Of a DNA stretch of 64,000 nt, positions 1 to 9,428 are shown in pieces (positions within the stretch are counted from its first letter, which is position 1; each line of letters starts with the position of its first letter). The notes beneath the pieces were generated by a model that saw only the letters and a list, made by a program, of their open reading frames with translations, was not told the origin of the DNA and ran no database searches. This DNA is from JAGNHS01 sp964609695. GTDB lineage: Bacteria; Bdellovibrionota; UBA2428. The stretch lies in NCBI GenBank assembly GCA_964609695.1, contig CAZSSP010000002.1, positions 1-64,000 on the forward strand, written 5' to 3'. The position numbers and the translations under genes are program-made.

Positions 1-111
1 CGTGATTACTTAAAAATCATGACGTTGTGCGGACCGCCATCACTCCGACCATTTTTCGGTAAACGGAAATCGCAAAATTTAAAAATCACCAACAACCATA
101 AACACTTAAAA

Positions 112-1077
112 CTAAGGGTCAAATCTTTTAGGTCCGTCATCTGGTGGAATTTGAAAACCCATAATGGTGCTCACTATTTCTCGGTTGGATGCGCCAACAG
201 GAATAGGAGTGCCTGGAGGTACAATCTCGAGAAGAGCATTTTTAAAGAAGTTATCTCGTATAAATAAGGGATATCGAAGTATCTGACTTTTGTCGGTATC
301 ACTGAGTGACTGAGATCGCTTCAATTGTCCTAAGAAAGATTTTATGAAAAATTTAGCACCCTCAGGATTTGAGTATACTTTGAAGTTTTCGCATAGAGAT
401 TCAACCGAAGCAACAAACTTTTCGTCTATTCGATATTGACCATAGTAACTAAAACCATCTGTATCGATAAAAGCTGCTTCGTTTTTAGAGAAGATAAAGT
501 CGATATCAGCACCAGGTGCAACCCGATGTTCCATGGCCTTAATAATTAGAGCTGACATTTTTTCATATAAAATTGGATTTTTGTTTAAGCGATCTTTTAC
601 ACGCTTTTTGCCCATTGCTTTTAGAGTGAAGGTGTTAGGGTCATTGGGGAATAATTTTTCCATTTCGACGAAGCGCCTAACTTCACCATCTAAGCAAGAA
701 ATTTTACCGACTCGGTATATTTTGGGGCCCCCAAATTCTTCGCCTAATTTCATTCCATTTATTTGCTGGTCAAATACATCGGGGTGAGCGGTCCACTCTG
801 ACATTACTTTTACGAGATAGACTTTATTATTATGCCGAAACTCATACATTGTTTTGTGCCTACCTCCGCGGTTATGAGTATTCGGTACTTCAAACTCTTT
901 TGCTGCTATTCCGTCAATGAGGACGTTTCCAGATTTGTTTTTGGAAACGATTATATAGTTCTTGTCGGGCCAGTTTTTTCCTCTAGTGAGCCTTGTTAGA
1001 AGCTCAAGGGAACAAATTCCTCCAATCGCAGGCGAAGCCACTGCAGAAAGAAGTATCGAGAAGACTAAATAATTCAC
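112..1077 (-). CDS. exported protein with a kinase-like pattern
   Basis: The product has 321 residues with a GTG start and a signal peptide (hydrophobic residues 3-19, likely cleavage after PAIG). After it comes a layout resembling a small kinase. VYLVKVM (about 86-92) could hold the ATP-binding lysine, a Glu pair follows near 113, and RFVEMEKL (about 135) looks like a hinge. HRVAPGADIDF (about 174-184) and FIDTDGF (about 193-199) sit where the catalytic and metal-binding loops would be. The match is loose: there is no glycine-rich loop and the catalytic Asn is unclear. The signal peptide implies that it acts outside the cytoplasm. The gene stands alone behind the next minus-strand gene, which also encodes an exported protein. 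It could equally be an unrelated alpha/beta protein. Confidence 0.6.
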   Translation of the reverse strand: MNYLVFSILLSAVASPAIGGICSLELLTRLTRGKNWPDKNYIIVSKNKSGNVLIDGIAAKEFEVPNTHNRGGRHKTMYEFRHNNKVYLVKVMSEWTAHPDVFDQQINGMKLGEEFGGPKIYRVGKISCLDGEVRRFVEMEKLFPNDPNTFTLKAMGKKRVKDRLNKNPILYEKMSALIIKAMEHRVAPGADIDFIFSKNEAAFIDTDGFSYYGQYRIDEKFVASVESLCENFKVYSNPEGAKFFIKSFLGQLKRSQSLSDTDKSQILRYPLFIRDNFFKNALLEIVPPGTPIPVGASNREIVSTIMGFQIPPDDGPKRFDP

Positions 1078-1148
1078 GCAATCTTTTCGGCTGTATAAGG
1101 ACTAAGATTGAATGATGGATACTAATATATTCGGTGCCAAAATTTTGG

Positions 1149-1832
1149 CTACAAAAGATTTTCTCTTTGTGGCCAAAGCTTTTCGATTTCGATTTGGCGC
1201 TGTTTTCTAAGTCTTTCTAAACCTTCTTCGCGTAATTCATCTTTAATTTTTTGTACGGCTTTTTGATTAGAAACAGCAGCTGTTTTCCCAAAAGGAATAC
1301 TATTTAGATCGTCTCTACCATATGCTCCGAAAACAAAATAAACATTTTTCATCCTTTCTGGATTCTTCAATAGCCATTCAAATTCTTGCTCAGTTGCGTA
1401 GATTCCTCCATGTATAGAAGAGCCTACATTATAATTAAAAAAGTTATCAGGAATTAAAAAAACCACTGGTTTTGTGCCTTTGGTTATGAAATCCATGTAG
1501 TCTGGAGTGTTACGAACTTCATAGGTACCAAATAAAAGTTTGTGGCCTTCATTTGGGGGAATCAGTCCCAATTTATCAGACAGATTTGAGGTAGTAGACC
1601 CACTGCCAAGTCCCAAGATAAATCCGCTATCTATAAACTCAACAGACTTATTTAGATTTTCAATGCTTATAATCCCTCTCGAATTTTTACTTAATTCGTC
1701 GAATGAAATTTTAGATCCTAAATTACTACTTAGCCACAATGGAGACGTAACTTTAATGAGTAGCTCCGGACAATCATTTGATTGTAAACATGTAATGAAT
1801 AAGAAAAATATTGCACTTCTCAAAATGAGCAT
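1149..1832 (-). CDS. exported protein of unknown function
   Basis: This gene encodes 227 residues from an ATG start. Residues 4-16 form a hydrophobic signal-peptide core, followed by a short polar stretch with two cysteines. I recognise no family. The middle has a Gly/Ser-rich turn (GLGSGSTTS, about 74-82) and a stretch of alternating hydrophobic beta strands (VVFLIPDNFF, VYFVFGAYG). The last 45 residues are charged and probably form a helix (QKIKDELREEGLERL). It lies 71 bp upstream of the kinase-like exported gene on the same strand, so the two may be co-transcribed. The role is unknown. Confidence 0.6.
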   Translation of the reverse strand: MLILRSAIFFLFITCLQSNDCPELLIKVTSPLWLSSNLGSKISFDELSKNSRGIISIENLNKSVEFIDSGFILGLGSGSTTSNLSDKLGLIPPNEGHKLLFGTYEVRNTPDYMDFITKGTKPVVFLIPDNFFNYNVGSSIHGGIYATEQEFEWLLKNPERMKNVYFVFGAYGRDDLNSIPFGKTAAVSNQKAVQKIKDELREEGLERLRKQRQIEIEKLWPQRENLL

Positions 1833-2004
1833 GTTCTATACTTCAATATAGCACAGTAATTCTTCATAATTCTCAGGCCAAACTTAGAGTTGGAATCCAA
1901 ATCCAATGCTCAAACCGGGCCTACCGATTTATCTATAACCATTGTAAGATTTTTGACTCCTAAAAATTAATTCAAATTTAAACGATTTCCGATAAGATAT
2001 TGTT

Positions 2005-3000
2005 TTGGATAAAAGATTTTATAAATCCCTTATTAGTTTATACTTTATAGCTAGCTCGATATGGGCGGCTCAAAAAGATCTTGGGTTTTGCAATTTACTA
2101 ATTGGAATAATAGGCCACGCTCAGCGCGAGGCCATTCTCGAAAGAGAAATTAAAGCTCTCGGCAATAAATTTTTAAATGATGAGGGAATTGAATACGTGT
2201 GGAATCACATTGATGAAATCTTAGATGTTCCAGGTGCCAGAGTTGACCCTCAAGCATTTTTACCTTCCACAATAGTGGGAGGATTTGAGAAGCCTGATCA
2301 GCGGGGAAGAGTTGGGGTTATGGCCTTACAAATGATTAAGGCAGCCACTGAAAGAAATGCAAAAGGCATGGCAACCCCAAATGCAGAATTTGCAAAAGCT
2401 TATTTAAGTAAACTCATCGAAAACATGAAAGATGTTGAATACATTTCATCTCCTATGGGTCGTTTAAAAAATTTTATTGAGCAGTCATTTCAAAGAGCTG
2501 ATATTCCTGCCCGAGATTGGGGATATTCATTAAAAATTCAGAGAAAAGATCAGAAGCCAAAACAACTTCAGGGCTTAGAAGATTTATTTGCTTCAAAAAA
2601 ACTGGAGCAAATTACTAATGATTTTTCTGATTGGGAAGAAGTCACTAGAAATTCGTATCCTTCAGAAGATTTTAAACTTAACGAAGTGGATTTTCCTACG
2701 TCTAGTTTTGTTCCTCTCAGTTTCGGTAGAATTTCAAGTTTGGAGCCATTGGCAACTTTAGAAAAGGCTAAACTTGTTATTTACTTAAATCGTGCTTTTG
2801 ACTCTAGAATTCCAGAAGAATTGCGAGTTTATTTAAAAGATTATTTTAAAACATTATTATCAACACAATTAAAACTTTTTAGAAATGCAGAAATTCCCTA
2901 CAAGATTGTAGTGGGTAAGGAAGAAGCTCGTGAAAAGGCCCTGAAATTTCTCGATGAACTCAAGGCCCTTTTTGATAAACGAATGTTAGCATTAAATTGA
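2005..3000 (+). CDS. exported mostly helical protein, unknown function
   Basis: The product has 331 residues. The start is TTG; no ATG lies nearby in frame, and the TTG puts a good signal peptide (residues 5-21, likely cleavage at SIWA-AQ) at the N-terminus. The mature part is rich in charged helices with one early cysteine. Its C-terminal 60 residues look like a helical pair (LRVYLKDYFKTLL, AREKALKFLDELKAL). No catalytic motif is visible. It is divergent from the minus-strand gene before it and faces the FN3 protein gene downstream. Codon use and base composition match the neighbours. Confidence 0.65.
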   Translation: MDKRFYKSLISLYFIASSIWAAQKDLGFCNLLIGIIGHAQREAILEREIKALGNKFLNDEGIEYVWNHIDEILDVPGARVDPQAFLPSTIVGGFEKPDQRGRVGVMALQMIKAATERNAKGMATPNAEFAKAYLSKLIENMKDVEYISSPMGRLKNFIEQSFQRADIPARDWGYSLKIQRKDQKPKQLQGLEDLFASKKLEQITNDFSDWEEVTRNSYPSEDFKLNEVDFPTSSFVPLSFGRISSLEPLATLEKAKLVIYLNRAFDSRIPEELRVYLKDYFKTLLSTQLKLFRNAEIPYKIVVGKEEAREKALKFLDELKALFDKRMLALN

Positions 3001-3110
3001 CTTTGTAAGGCTAATGGGAAAATATATTGCAAAATTTAGTATCGTTTGGCTGGTGGGCCAAGTTATAGAATATTCTTGGCCCAGTCCAATTGTATCTTTC
3101 AATGTCGGAA

Positions 3111-4253
3111 TCACTCAAGGGCGCTAGATTCAATAGAAGTTCCTCCATCAGCATTAGCTCCACTGTTATTACTAGATTCGGATAAGAAACTTCCCAAATC
3201 TAAGGGTGGGTATTGGCAAGAGGCATTGTCATGTTTTGCGTTGCTATCAAAATTTAATGCAGCAGGGTCGGTACAACCGTAAGCATAAGTGCACGATGCA
3301 TTATCTTTTACTGCCTTGTCATCGTAATTATCTGCACTTGAGTCCATACATCCTTCATGAAAAGTGCACGAACCATCATCTAATGTTGCAATTGAGTTAA
3401 AGTTTTCGGCATTAGAATCTAAACAACCGGCTACTTCGGGAACTGGAGCATCCGAAGTGGCAGCTTCTCCCGACTGAGCACTTTCGATAACTTCATTATT
3501 ATTGTTGTTTTCTTCAACTCTTGGGGCTTCTTCGACTGCTTCCTCTTGAGGTGTTTGTGGGAATTCCGCTTTAATTCTTATAAATCCTTTACCTTCAAAG
3601 AGCGTTAAAGGAACTTGAACGACACCTATATCACTTTGTGGTGATGATAAGTCACCATAATAATTCCAATTAAAAAGATCTGAAGATGTTTCTATTGATA
3701 AAGTTGCTTGTAAGGTGTCGTGATACAAGTCAAAATCAGTTTTGCTGTAAATGACATTAAATATAACGTTATTACCGTCTTGAGAATTAATTTCAGGACT
3801 TATTTTAAATTTGTTAGCTAATTTATTTTTATCGAGTTGAAGTGCGCCGCTTGTGTCGATAGCAACGACTCCGGAATCGACAGCCATCCAATGACTTAAG
3901 TCAGAATCTTCAGACCATGGTCCTATTAATCCAGAAGCATTTCTAGCTCTTGCAAAAAAGTAATAAAGTGTATTCACTTCCATGTCTTTTCCTTGAATTA
4001 AAAATTGTGATTTACTGCTATTACCTGAGACAGGAGATCCTAGACCAGCATCAAAATCTTTGATCTGGCCAGACGATGAATTAACCATACGAATGGTATA
4101 GCCTGTAATATCAGACTCAGTATTTTTATCCCATTCTATGATGACATCTCGAGCAATAAGTTTAAGAACGTTTGAGTAAGTGCTTTGTTGTGCCATGCTA
4201 GTACTTGCAATAAATAAAGTTGTTAAAATTAACTTATTAAAAAAATTCTTCAT
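3111..4253 (-). CDS. exported FN3-domain protein with Cys/Asp repeats
   Basis: The product has 380 residues. The signal peptide runs to about residue 21 (STSMA-QQ). Residues about 30-125 form a fibronectin type III domain: the pattern VIIEWDKNTESDITGYTIRM, then YYFFARARNASG and GPWSED, is typical. A beta-rich middle follows, then an acidic, Asn-rich linker (about 240-275). Three tandem repeats of the form GCxDxxAxNF(D/N)xxAxxDxxSC follow, at about 278-350. This type of repeat is common at the C-termini of secreted adhesins and enzymes and probably binds calcium. The tail is Ser/Asn-rich. An AGGAGG ribosome site lies 5 nt before the ATG. It is probably a surface or secreted binding protein; the ligand is unknown. 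Confidence 0.8.
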   Translation of the reverse strand: MKNFFNKLILTTLFIASTSMAQQSTYSNVLKLIARDVIIEWDKNTESDITGYTIRMVNSSSGQIKDFDAGLGSPVSGNSSKSQFLIQGKDMEVNTLYYFFARARNASGLIGPWSEDSDLSHWMAVDSGVVAIDTSGALQLDKNKLANKFKISPEINSQDGNNVIFNVIYSKTDFDLYHDTLQATLSIETSSDLFNWNYYGDLSSPQSDIGVVQVPLTLFEGKGFIRIKAEFPQTPQEEAVEEAPRVEENNNNNEVIESAQSGEAATSDAPVPEVAGCLDSNAENFNSIATLDDGSCTFHEGCMDSSADNYDDKAVKDNASCTYAYGCTDPAALNFDSNAKHDNASCQYPPLDLGSFLSESSNNSGANADGGTSIESSALE

Positions 4254-4258
4254 GTGGG

Positions 4259-4264
4259 CCTCCT
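4259..4264 (-). promoter_or_regulatory. strong ribosome-binding site for the FN3 protein
   Basis: A perfect AGGAGG lies 5 nt upstream of the ATG at 4253. It fixes the start codon and suggests high expression compared with most genes in the window, whose sites are weak. Confidence 0.7.
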
Positions 4265-4510
4265 ACGTTCAGCTTTTTATTGAGGACCCGTGATGATGTT
4301 TCTAACAGCGTCACGTACAACCTCAATTCCATTAAAAATGAAATTTAGATCAGAAACGTGCCGTGTTTATATTTTATATAAAAAAAAATTCTTATTGTTT
4401 TAAATTATTGATAATTAAAAAATAGAAGAATTTGAAGAATACTTATTCCTTTTATTTAGTCTATGTTAAGAAAAGATATAGCTTCAGGAAAATACAACAA
4501 CTTAGACACT

Positions 4511-5338
4511 TCATTGAGATTCAATTAAGGGGATTTGAGCATTTTCTTTCAATTTCGTGATTCGAAAAGTTCCAGAAAGTGGTGAATCTATAATTTCTTC
4601 AATTTTTAAGCCATTTTGAATAGAAGCAACCCAATCTAGAAATTCAAATGTTTGATTGCCAATTTCTATTTTTGGAAACCTTTTCCAATGCATATGTATT
4701 AAAATTTCACCGCCAACACAGAGTAGTTTTAAATATTCATTTAAGACTCGATCAGCTTGATTTGTGTAAGCCAGGGGCCCCCATACATCGGTAATTAATT
4801 TGGCTTTGGGTAAGTGCATTTTATGAATTGTTCCTGAAGAAGCGTCTGCTTCGATGTAAGAAAATTTGGCAAATTTCCTGATCGTATTTAGATTTTTAAT
4901 TATGGCTCTAAGTTCCGGACGCATTCTAGAAATACGATTTAACCCTTTAAAATCATTTTTTGTAATTGCAGAAATTAAATGACCTTTGCCTGATAGTGAA
5001 ACCGCAATCATTTTAGGCAAACGTTTAAGTTGAGATTTGGATTTTAATTCTAAATAGTAGGCGAGCATGGCTTTAGCTCGACCCGCTCCCATATCAATCC
5101 AGGTGTCTCCACTTGATAATTTTAAAAGAGCATTTCGAAATAGCGCTTTACCGAGCATTCTTTCGTAACCCTCTATGCTGCGTCTTTGAAATACCATTCG
5201 ATTAGATTGGGTGCTCTGAAGTAATTTTTCATCGCAAGAGCTAAATCTTTTCAGAATCTTTGCTTTGTTTGATGCTTGAATGTTGGGAATGTTTAAAATT
5301 ACTAATGTGACTAGAAATATAATATGCTTTGAATTCAT
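4511..5338 (-). CDS. exported SAM-dependent methyltransferase-like protein
   Basis: The product has 275 residues. A signal peptide occupies residues 1-22 (likely cleavage at NIQA-SN). The mature part carries a class I methyltransferase signature: motif I WIDMGAGRAKAM (about 80-91), an acidic motif FSYIEADASSG (about 158), and a post-core strand GGEILIHMHW (about 213) that usually follows the GG turn of these folds. Such enzymes normally work in the cytoplasm, where SAM is made, so export is unusual. Either it uses SAM in another compartment, such as a host or prey cell, or it is a binding-only relative. A second exported methyltransferase of different sequence lies at 56.2 kb. The substrate cannot be told. 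Confidence 0.7.
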   Translation of the reverse strand: MNSKHIIFLVTLVILNIPNIQASNKAKILKRFSSCDEKLLQSTQSNRMVFQRRSIEGYERMLGKALFRNALLKLSSGDTWIDMGAGRAKAMLAYYLELKSKSQLKRLPKMIAVSLSGKGHLISAITKNDFKGLNRISRMRPELRAIIKNLNTIRKFAKFSYIEADASSGTIHKMHLPKAKLITDVWGPLAYTNQADRVLNEYLKLLCVGGEILIHMHWKRFPKIEIGNQTFEFLDWVASIQNGLKIEEIIDSPLSGTFRITKLKENAQIPLIESQ

Positions 5339-5499
5339 TATTTTACGACATTTCGCATTGAGATGTTTTGACTGTCAATTTGAATTCGGCTTTTTACAAA
5401 AGACCTTAATAAAGCATATAAATTCACGTTTCTTATGCAAAGAGTCGAAGCAGTCGATTTTGTTCAACTTATTATCAGATAGCTCCGATATTTTAATGA

Positions 5500-7335
5500 A
5501 TGTTCTATTTGAGAAAAGTACTTAATTTTGATCGTTTTGAAGACCCCCTTCAAACATTGAAGTGGTGCTCTCTTTTTGTATTTTTTAGTTCTGCAATTAC
5601 ATTCATTAGTATTAAATACAGTTTTCCTTCACTAGTTCGTGAGCAAGAAGAAATTCTTTTAAGACACTGGAATATTAATCAAAATAATTTTGAAGAAAAG
5701 ATAAGACAAATTTATTTTAGTCTTAGAACCATTGGTAGATTGCCAGGAGTTGCAAAAATTTCGAAGCATGCTGAAAATTTAAATGCATTTGAAAATAGGG
5801 CTATTCAAGAACTTTACAATAACTTGATGACTTCAGTGAGTGTTTCAGAACTATATATAGTTCCTATAAATTTTAACCCTAATCAAATAGATCCTAAAAC
5901 TAATAAATTAATGGAACCAGCAATTACCTATGATCATTTTATAATTGGCAAAACAGCTGATATTGAAAAAAGCGAAAATTCTAATGTCCCAGAAATTGAA
6001 GATTATGAATATCAATTAATGTTTGAACAACTTGCTCATTTGAAGAAAAATTACTCAAAACAATTAGATACAGAATTTAACAGCATACCTTTAATTTCAG
6101 GTAGAGAAGTTATTACTTGCGATAATTCTAGGTTTTCAGCTTCCAAGCCAAATGATCGAGATAGAAGTGGGTTATTGTTTTCTGTTCCCTATTATTCTGA
6201 ATCAGGTGACTTGAAGGGAATGGTCACCGCAGTAGTGTTAACCGCAAATCTATTAAAATATATTAAAGCGGATTCATATGAGACTTTTGAATTGACTAAT
6301 CTTGATGGTTCTTTTCAGACACAGATTCAAGGATCGAAAATTAAAAACGGTGAAGTAGATATGCTTAGCTGGAAAAATTCACTTTTTGAGAACGACAAAA
6401 ACTTTGATTTATCTTGGATTTTGGTTTCAAAACGTTCAAGAAACTCTATCTATGAAAGTGAAAAGTTTTTTTATTATAAAACAATTCATTTTGGTATTTT
6501 TATCCTTACATTTTTAGCGCAGTTAGCTCTAGCCTATGTGTTTTATCGGGAAAAAAGACACAGCCAATCATTGAAAACAGCCCTTGAATTGCAGTCTCAA
6601 GAGTTAGAATTAAAACATAAATCGCTTGTACACAAAGATAAGTTGGCTTCATTGGGTGAGATGTCTGCAGGTGTGGCTCATGAAATTAACAATCCTCTAG
6701 CAGTCATTGTAGGCACAATTCCATTGCTAAAAAAATATAAAAACGATGAGCTTAAATTTGAAGAAAAATCACAAGTATTATTAAAATCAGCCGCACGTAT
6801 TGAGAAAATTGTAAAAGGATTGAAGAAGTTTTCAAGGACTTCAACAAGTGAGCTTCATAAAATCCATTTACTATTAGAAATAATAAACGAAGCAGTTCTG
6901 ATTACGGAAGCTAAACTTAAAAGGCATTTCATTACAATTAAAGTGAATGTGGATTCTAATATAAAAATACTTTGCGATGATATTGAAATCGAGCAGGTGA
7001 TTGTGAATTTGATTAACAATGCTGCCGACGCCATTAAAGATAAAAATGAGAAATGGATTGAAATCCGGACTCAAATTGAAAATGAATTTGTAGTATTACA
7101 AATAATTGATTCAGGATTAGGAATAAGTCCTGAAGTCGAATCTAAATTGTTTCAGCCATTTTTTACAACGAAGATAGTGGGTAAGGGGACGGGCCTAGGA
7201 CTTTCTATTTCAAAGGGAATCATTGAAGAGCATAAGGGAGCTCTTTCGATTAATCGAAATATTAAAAATACCTGCTTTGAAATTAAAATCCCATTGTATG
7301 TAGAAAATCCTGAAACAGATAAAAAAGTGGCTTAA
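5500..7335 (+). CDS. membrane sensor histidine kinase
   Basis: The product has 611 residues. A first membrane segment lies at about 24-42 and a second at about 326-350. The roughly 280 residues between them would form a periplasmic sensor domain (Cache-like length, but not assignable by eye). A short coiled coil leads into the HisKA domain, with the H-box GVAHEINNPLAVIVG at about 392. The ATPase domain shows NLINNAADAIKD (N box), DSGLGI (G1), FQPFFTTK (F box) and GTGLGLSISKG (G2). All residues for autophosphorylation appear intact. No response regulator gene is adjacent; the closest is the CheX fusion at 22.6 kb. An overlapping ATG at 5496 is in another frame and ends quickly. Confidence 0.9.
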   Translation: MFYLRKVLNFDRFEDPLQTLKWCSLFVFFSSAITFISIKYSFPSLVREQEEILLRHWNINQNNFEEKIRQIYFSLRTIGRLPGVAKISKHAENLNAFENRAIQELYNNLMTSVSVSELYIVPINFNPNQIDPKTNKLMEPAITYDHFIIGKTADIEKSENSNVPEIEDYEYQLMFEQLAHLKKNYSKQLDTEFNSIPLISGREVITCDNSRFSASKPNDRDRSGLLFSVPYYSESGDLKGMVTAVVLTANLLKYIKADSYETFELTNLDGSFQTQIQGSKIKNGEVDMLSWKNSLFENDKNFDLSWILVSKRSRNSIYESEKFFYYKTIHFGIFILTFLAQLALAYVFYREKRHSQSLKTALELQSQELELKHKSLVHKDKLASLGEMSAGVAHEINNPLAVIVGTIPLLKKYKNDELKFEEKSQVLLKSAARIEKIVKGLKKFSRTSTSELHKIHLLLEIINEAVLITEAKLKRHFITIKVNVDSNIKILCDDIEIEQVIVNLINNAADAIKDKNEKWIEIRTQIENEFVVLQIIDSGLGISPEVESKLFQPFFTTKIVGKGTGLGLSISKGIIEEHKGALSINRNIKNTCFEIKIPLYVENPETDKKVA

Positions 7336-7345
7336 TAAATTAAAA

Positions 7346-8041
7346 TTAATGACAGTGATGGATAATTCCCTGAACGACATGCGGATAGCGACTCATGAGC
7401 ACGAGCACGCATAAGACAATAATTATAAAAGCATTGAGTTGAGAAACTTTTATGGAGAGACGGTCTAGGACTTTTTTAAGTTGTGGCAATCCAAAGTGTA
7501 AAAGCGGTAGGGTGCCCATCCAAAAAAATATGATTCCAAAGATTGTCAGTAGGGGTGAGCTTAGCGCTACGAGTGAGATTAGAGTTAAATAAAGTACTCC
7601 ACAGGGTAAAAAAACTGATGAGACACCTATGGCAAAAGATTTTATGAATTGATTTTTTTGCTTAATGGCTGTAGACATCATTTTTTTTGAGATGGAATCC
7701 AAAATCCTGGGTGCTGATATTTTTAATTTAGCTAGAACAAATGCAGTCAATGAAATTGAAATAACAATAACGAGCCAGTACCAAAACCATAGCCCAATTT
7801 TAACAAGTAATAGGTTGAGTGTTTCTTTTCCTACAAAGGAAAGAATTGTGCCTATAATTAAGTACCCTGTTAATCGTCCACTTTGATAGAGCCAATTTCT
7901 TTTTGAGCCGTGGGCCGCGAGTAAACTTAGGGGGCCGCACATGCCTACGCAATGAAGGCTGCTAGTGATTCCAAATAATAAAAAGACAAGAGGAATCAAC
8001 CAAGGAGAGTAGCTGCTGAGATTATTTAAGTGGTCCAACAA
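7346..8041 (-). CDS. SafE/DsbD-like membrane protein of the cbb3 cluster
   Basis: The product has 231 residues and about six membrane helices. The first helix carries SSLHCVGMCGPLS, the paired-Cys motif of the sulfite exporter TauE/SafE and DsbD-like transmembrane family that often travels with cbb3 oxidase genes. FLPCGVLYL (about 144) is the matching motif in the second half. In other bacteria such proteins (CcoS/CcoI neighbours annotated UreH or SafE-like) are thought to help copper or thiol handling during oxidase assembly; the precise role is inferred here. The TTG start overlaps the end of ccoG by 20 nt, so it is the last gene of the cbb3 operon. Confidence 0.8.
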   Translation of the reverse strand: MLDHLNNLSSYSPWLIPLVFLLFGITSSLHCVGMCGPLSLLAAHGSKRNWLYQSGRLTGYLIIGTILSFVGKETLNLLLVKIGLWFWYWLVIVISISLTAFVLAKLKISAPRILDSISKKMMSTAIKQKNQFIKSFAIGVSSVFLPCGVLYLTLISLVALSSPLLTIFGIIFFWMGTLPLLHFGLPQLKKVLDRLSIKVSQLNAFIIIVLCVLVLMSRYPHVVQGIIHHCH

Positions 8042-9425
8042 GTGTCAACTCTTTCGTGTAAAAGGGGTTTTTGAATTCGGGTTTTTCTGTAAAATACAAA
8101 GTGGTGTTAAAGCTACCTTGTTTTAAAATTTCAGATTTAAATTGAAGGAAAATGTTAGCGGTACGCTTTCGTCCTGCTTTTAGGTGAAAGGGTGAAGTTG
8201 CTGTAATAAGTTTCACTTGATCGGCATGAATAGGATCGACATGCATATAAACTAACTTTTCCAAATCGCCACTGTAGAAGAATTCAACTTTATACGAATT
8301 TTGTATGTGTCCGTCGGCAGTCGTTTGATATAAATCCTGATTTCCTCTGAGTATAATTGTTTTAATGTCGCCAATATGACTGATGCTCACAAAAGCCACT
8401 GCTAAGACTACAAATAACAATAAAGTATAAATAATTGTGCGAGGTCTTATTGAGGGGGCTTTGTTTCCGGCCAAAGCATTTTCAGAAGTGTAGCGAATGA
8501 GGCCTTTCGGCTTTTCCAATTTCTCCATGATATTGTCACAGGCGTCTATGCAAGCAGTGCAGGCGATGCATTCCATTTGTAGTCCGCGTCGAATATCGAT
8601 TCCTGTTGGGCAAACTCTGACACATTGGTGGCAATCAACGCAGTCGCCTTGTTTGTCGTTTTTAACTCCGAAGACTTTGCGAGGTTCGCCACGTTTTTCA
8701 TCATAAGCAACGGCTAAAGAATCACCATCCATTAATATCGATTGGAGTCGGCCATAGGGGCACATAATGATGCAGAATTGTTCTCTAAACCAACCAAAAT
8801 CAAAAAGTACGATGGCCGTTAGGCTCAGCATCGTTATAAATAGGGCCCAGTTTTCTGCGGGGTTTTGAGTGCTGATCCAAAATAGTTTTCGAGCACCCAC
8901 AAAATATCCTAAGAAAGAATGAACAATGTGCAGTGATACCAAGGTGAATAAAGTCCATTTGAGGGATTTTTTGAAAATCTTTTCAAAAGACCATGGAGCT
9001 TTTGCTAGCGCCATTCTTTGACGGCTTTTACCTTCAACAAGGGATTCAATTTTTCTAAATATACTGTCTAAGAAAACTGTCTGGGGGCAGGCCCATCCGC
9101 ACCAAAGGCGTCCCCATATACTTGTGATCATTCCAATTAAAAATACAAATCCCAAAAGTACAAATATAAGATTGGGAACATCGTGACCCCAGAATGTAAG
9201 ACCAAAAAAGCTGAATTCGCGGTTGGGAATGTCGATGAGAATGATTTGCTTTCCTTGGTAGTTTATCCAAGGAAGCAACATGTAAATACCGATAAGGAAC
9301 CAATAAACTAAAAGACGTCTATTTTTCCATCTTCCACTGAGGTCTTCTGGATGAATGTAGACACGGTTTCCGTGTGCATCAGTGGTTTGAAGTCTAGATT
9401 CCTCATCGGTATATAATCGGTCCAT
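8022..9425 (-). CDS. ccoG: cbb3 oxidase accessory protein CcoG (RdxA/FixG)
   Basis: The product has 467 residues and belongs to the polyferredoxin family needed to supply or reduce copper for cbb3 oxidase assembly. Five or so membrane helices surround the motif GRLWCGWACPQTVF (about 106-119). Two 4Fe-4S cysteine clusters follow (CVDCHQCVRVCPTGIDIR and CIACTACIDACDNIM). The C-terminal 110 residues form the Ig-like FixG C-terminal domain in the periplasm. The start lies 3 nt after the stop of ccoP. It sits in the usual downstream position of the oxidase operon. Confidence 0.93.
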   Translation of the reverse strand: MDRLYTDEESRLQTTDAHGNRVYIHPEDLSGRWKNRRLLVYWFLIGIYMLLPWINYQGKQIILIDIPNREFSFFGLTFWGHDVPNLIFVLLGFVFLIGMITSIWGRLWCGWACPQTVFLDSIFRKIESLVEGKSRQRMALAKAPWSFEKIFKKSLKWTLFTLVSLHIVHSFLGYFVGARKLFWISTQNPAENWALFITMLSLTAIVLFDFGWFREQFCIIMCPYGRLQSILMDGDSLAVAYDEKRGEPRKVFGVKNDKQGDCVDCHQCVRVCPTGIDIRRGLQMECIACTACIDACDNIMEKLEKPKGLIRYTSENALAGNKAPSIRPRTIIYTLLLFVVLAVAFVSISHIGDIKTIILRGNQDLYQTTADGHIQNSYKVEFFYSGDLEKLVYMHVDPIHADQVKLITATSPFHLKAGRKRTANIFLQFKSEILKQGSFNTTLYFTEKPEFKNPFYTKELTLVGPLK

Positions 9426-9428
9426 GTT

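Noticed and set aside
1880..1960. Minus-strand codons ending GLSIGFGFQL and a stop, like the last strand of an outer membrane barrel
   Set aside because: The open part is only about 25 codons, has no start context and lies in spacer DNA. It could be a relic, but chance is as likely.
4268..4360. Short frame upstream of the FN3 gene ending GIEVVRDAVRNIITGPQ
   Set aside because: There is no ATG, GTG or TTG at a suitable place. It looks protein-like, but it is too short to support as a leader peptide or gene.
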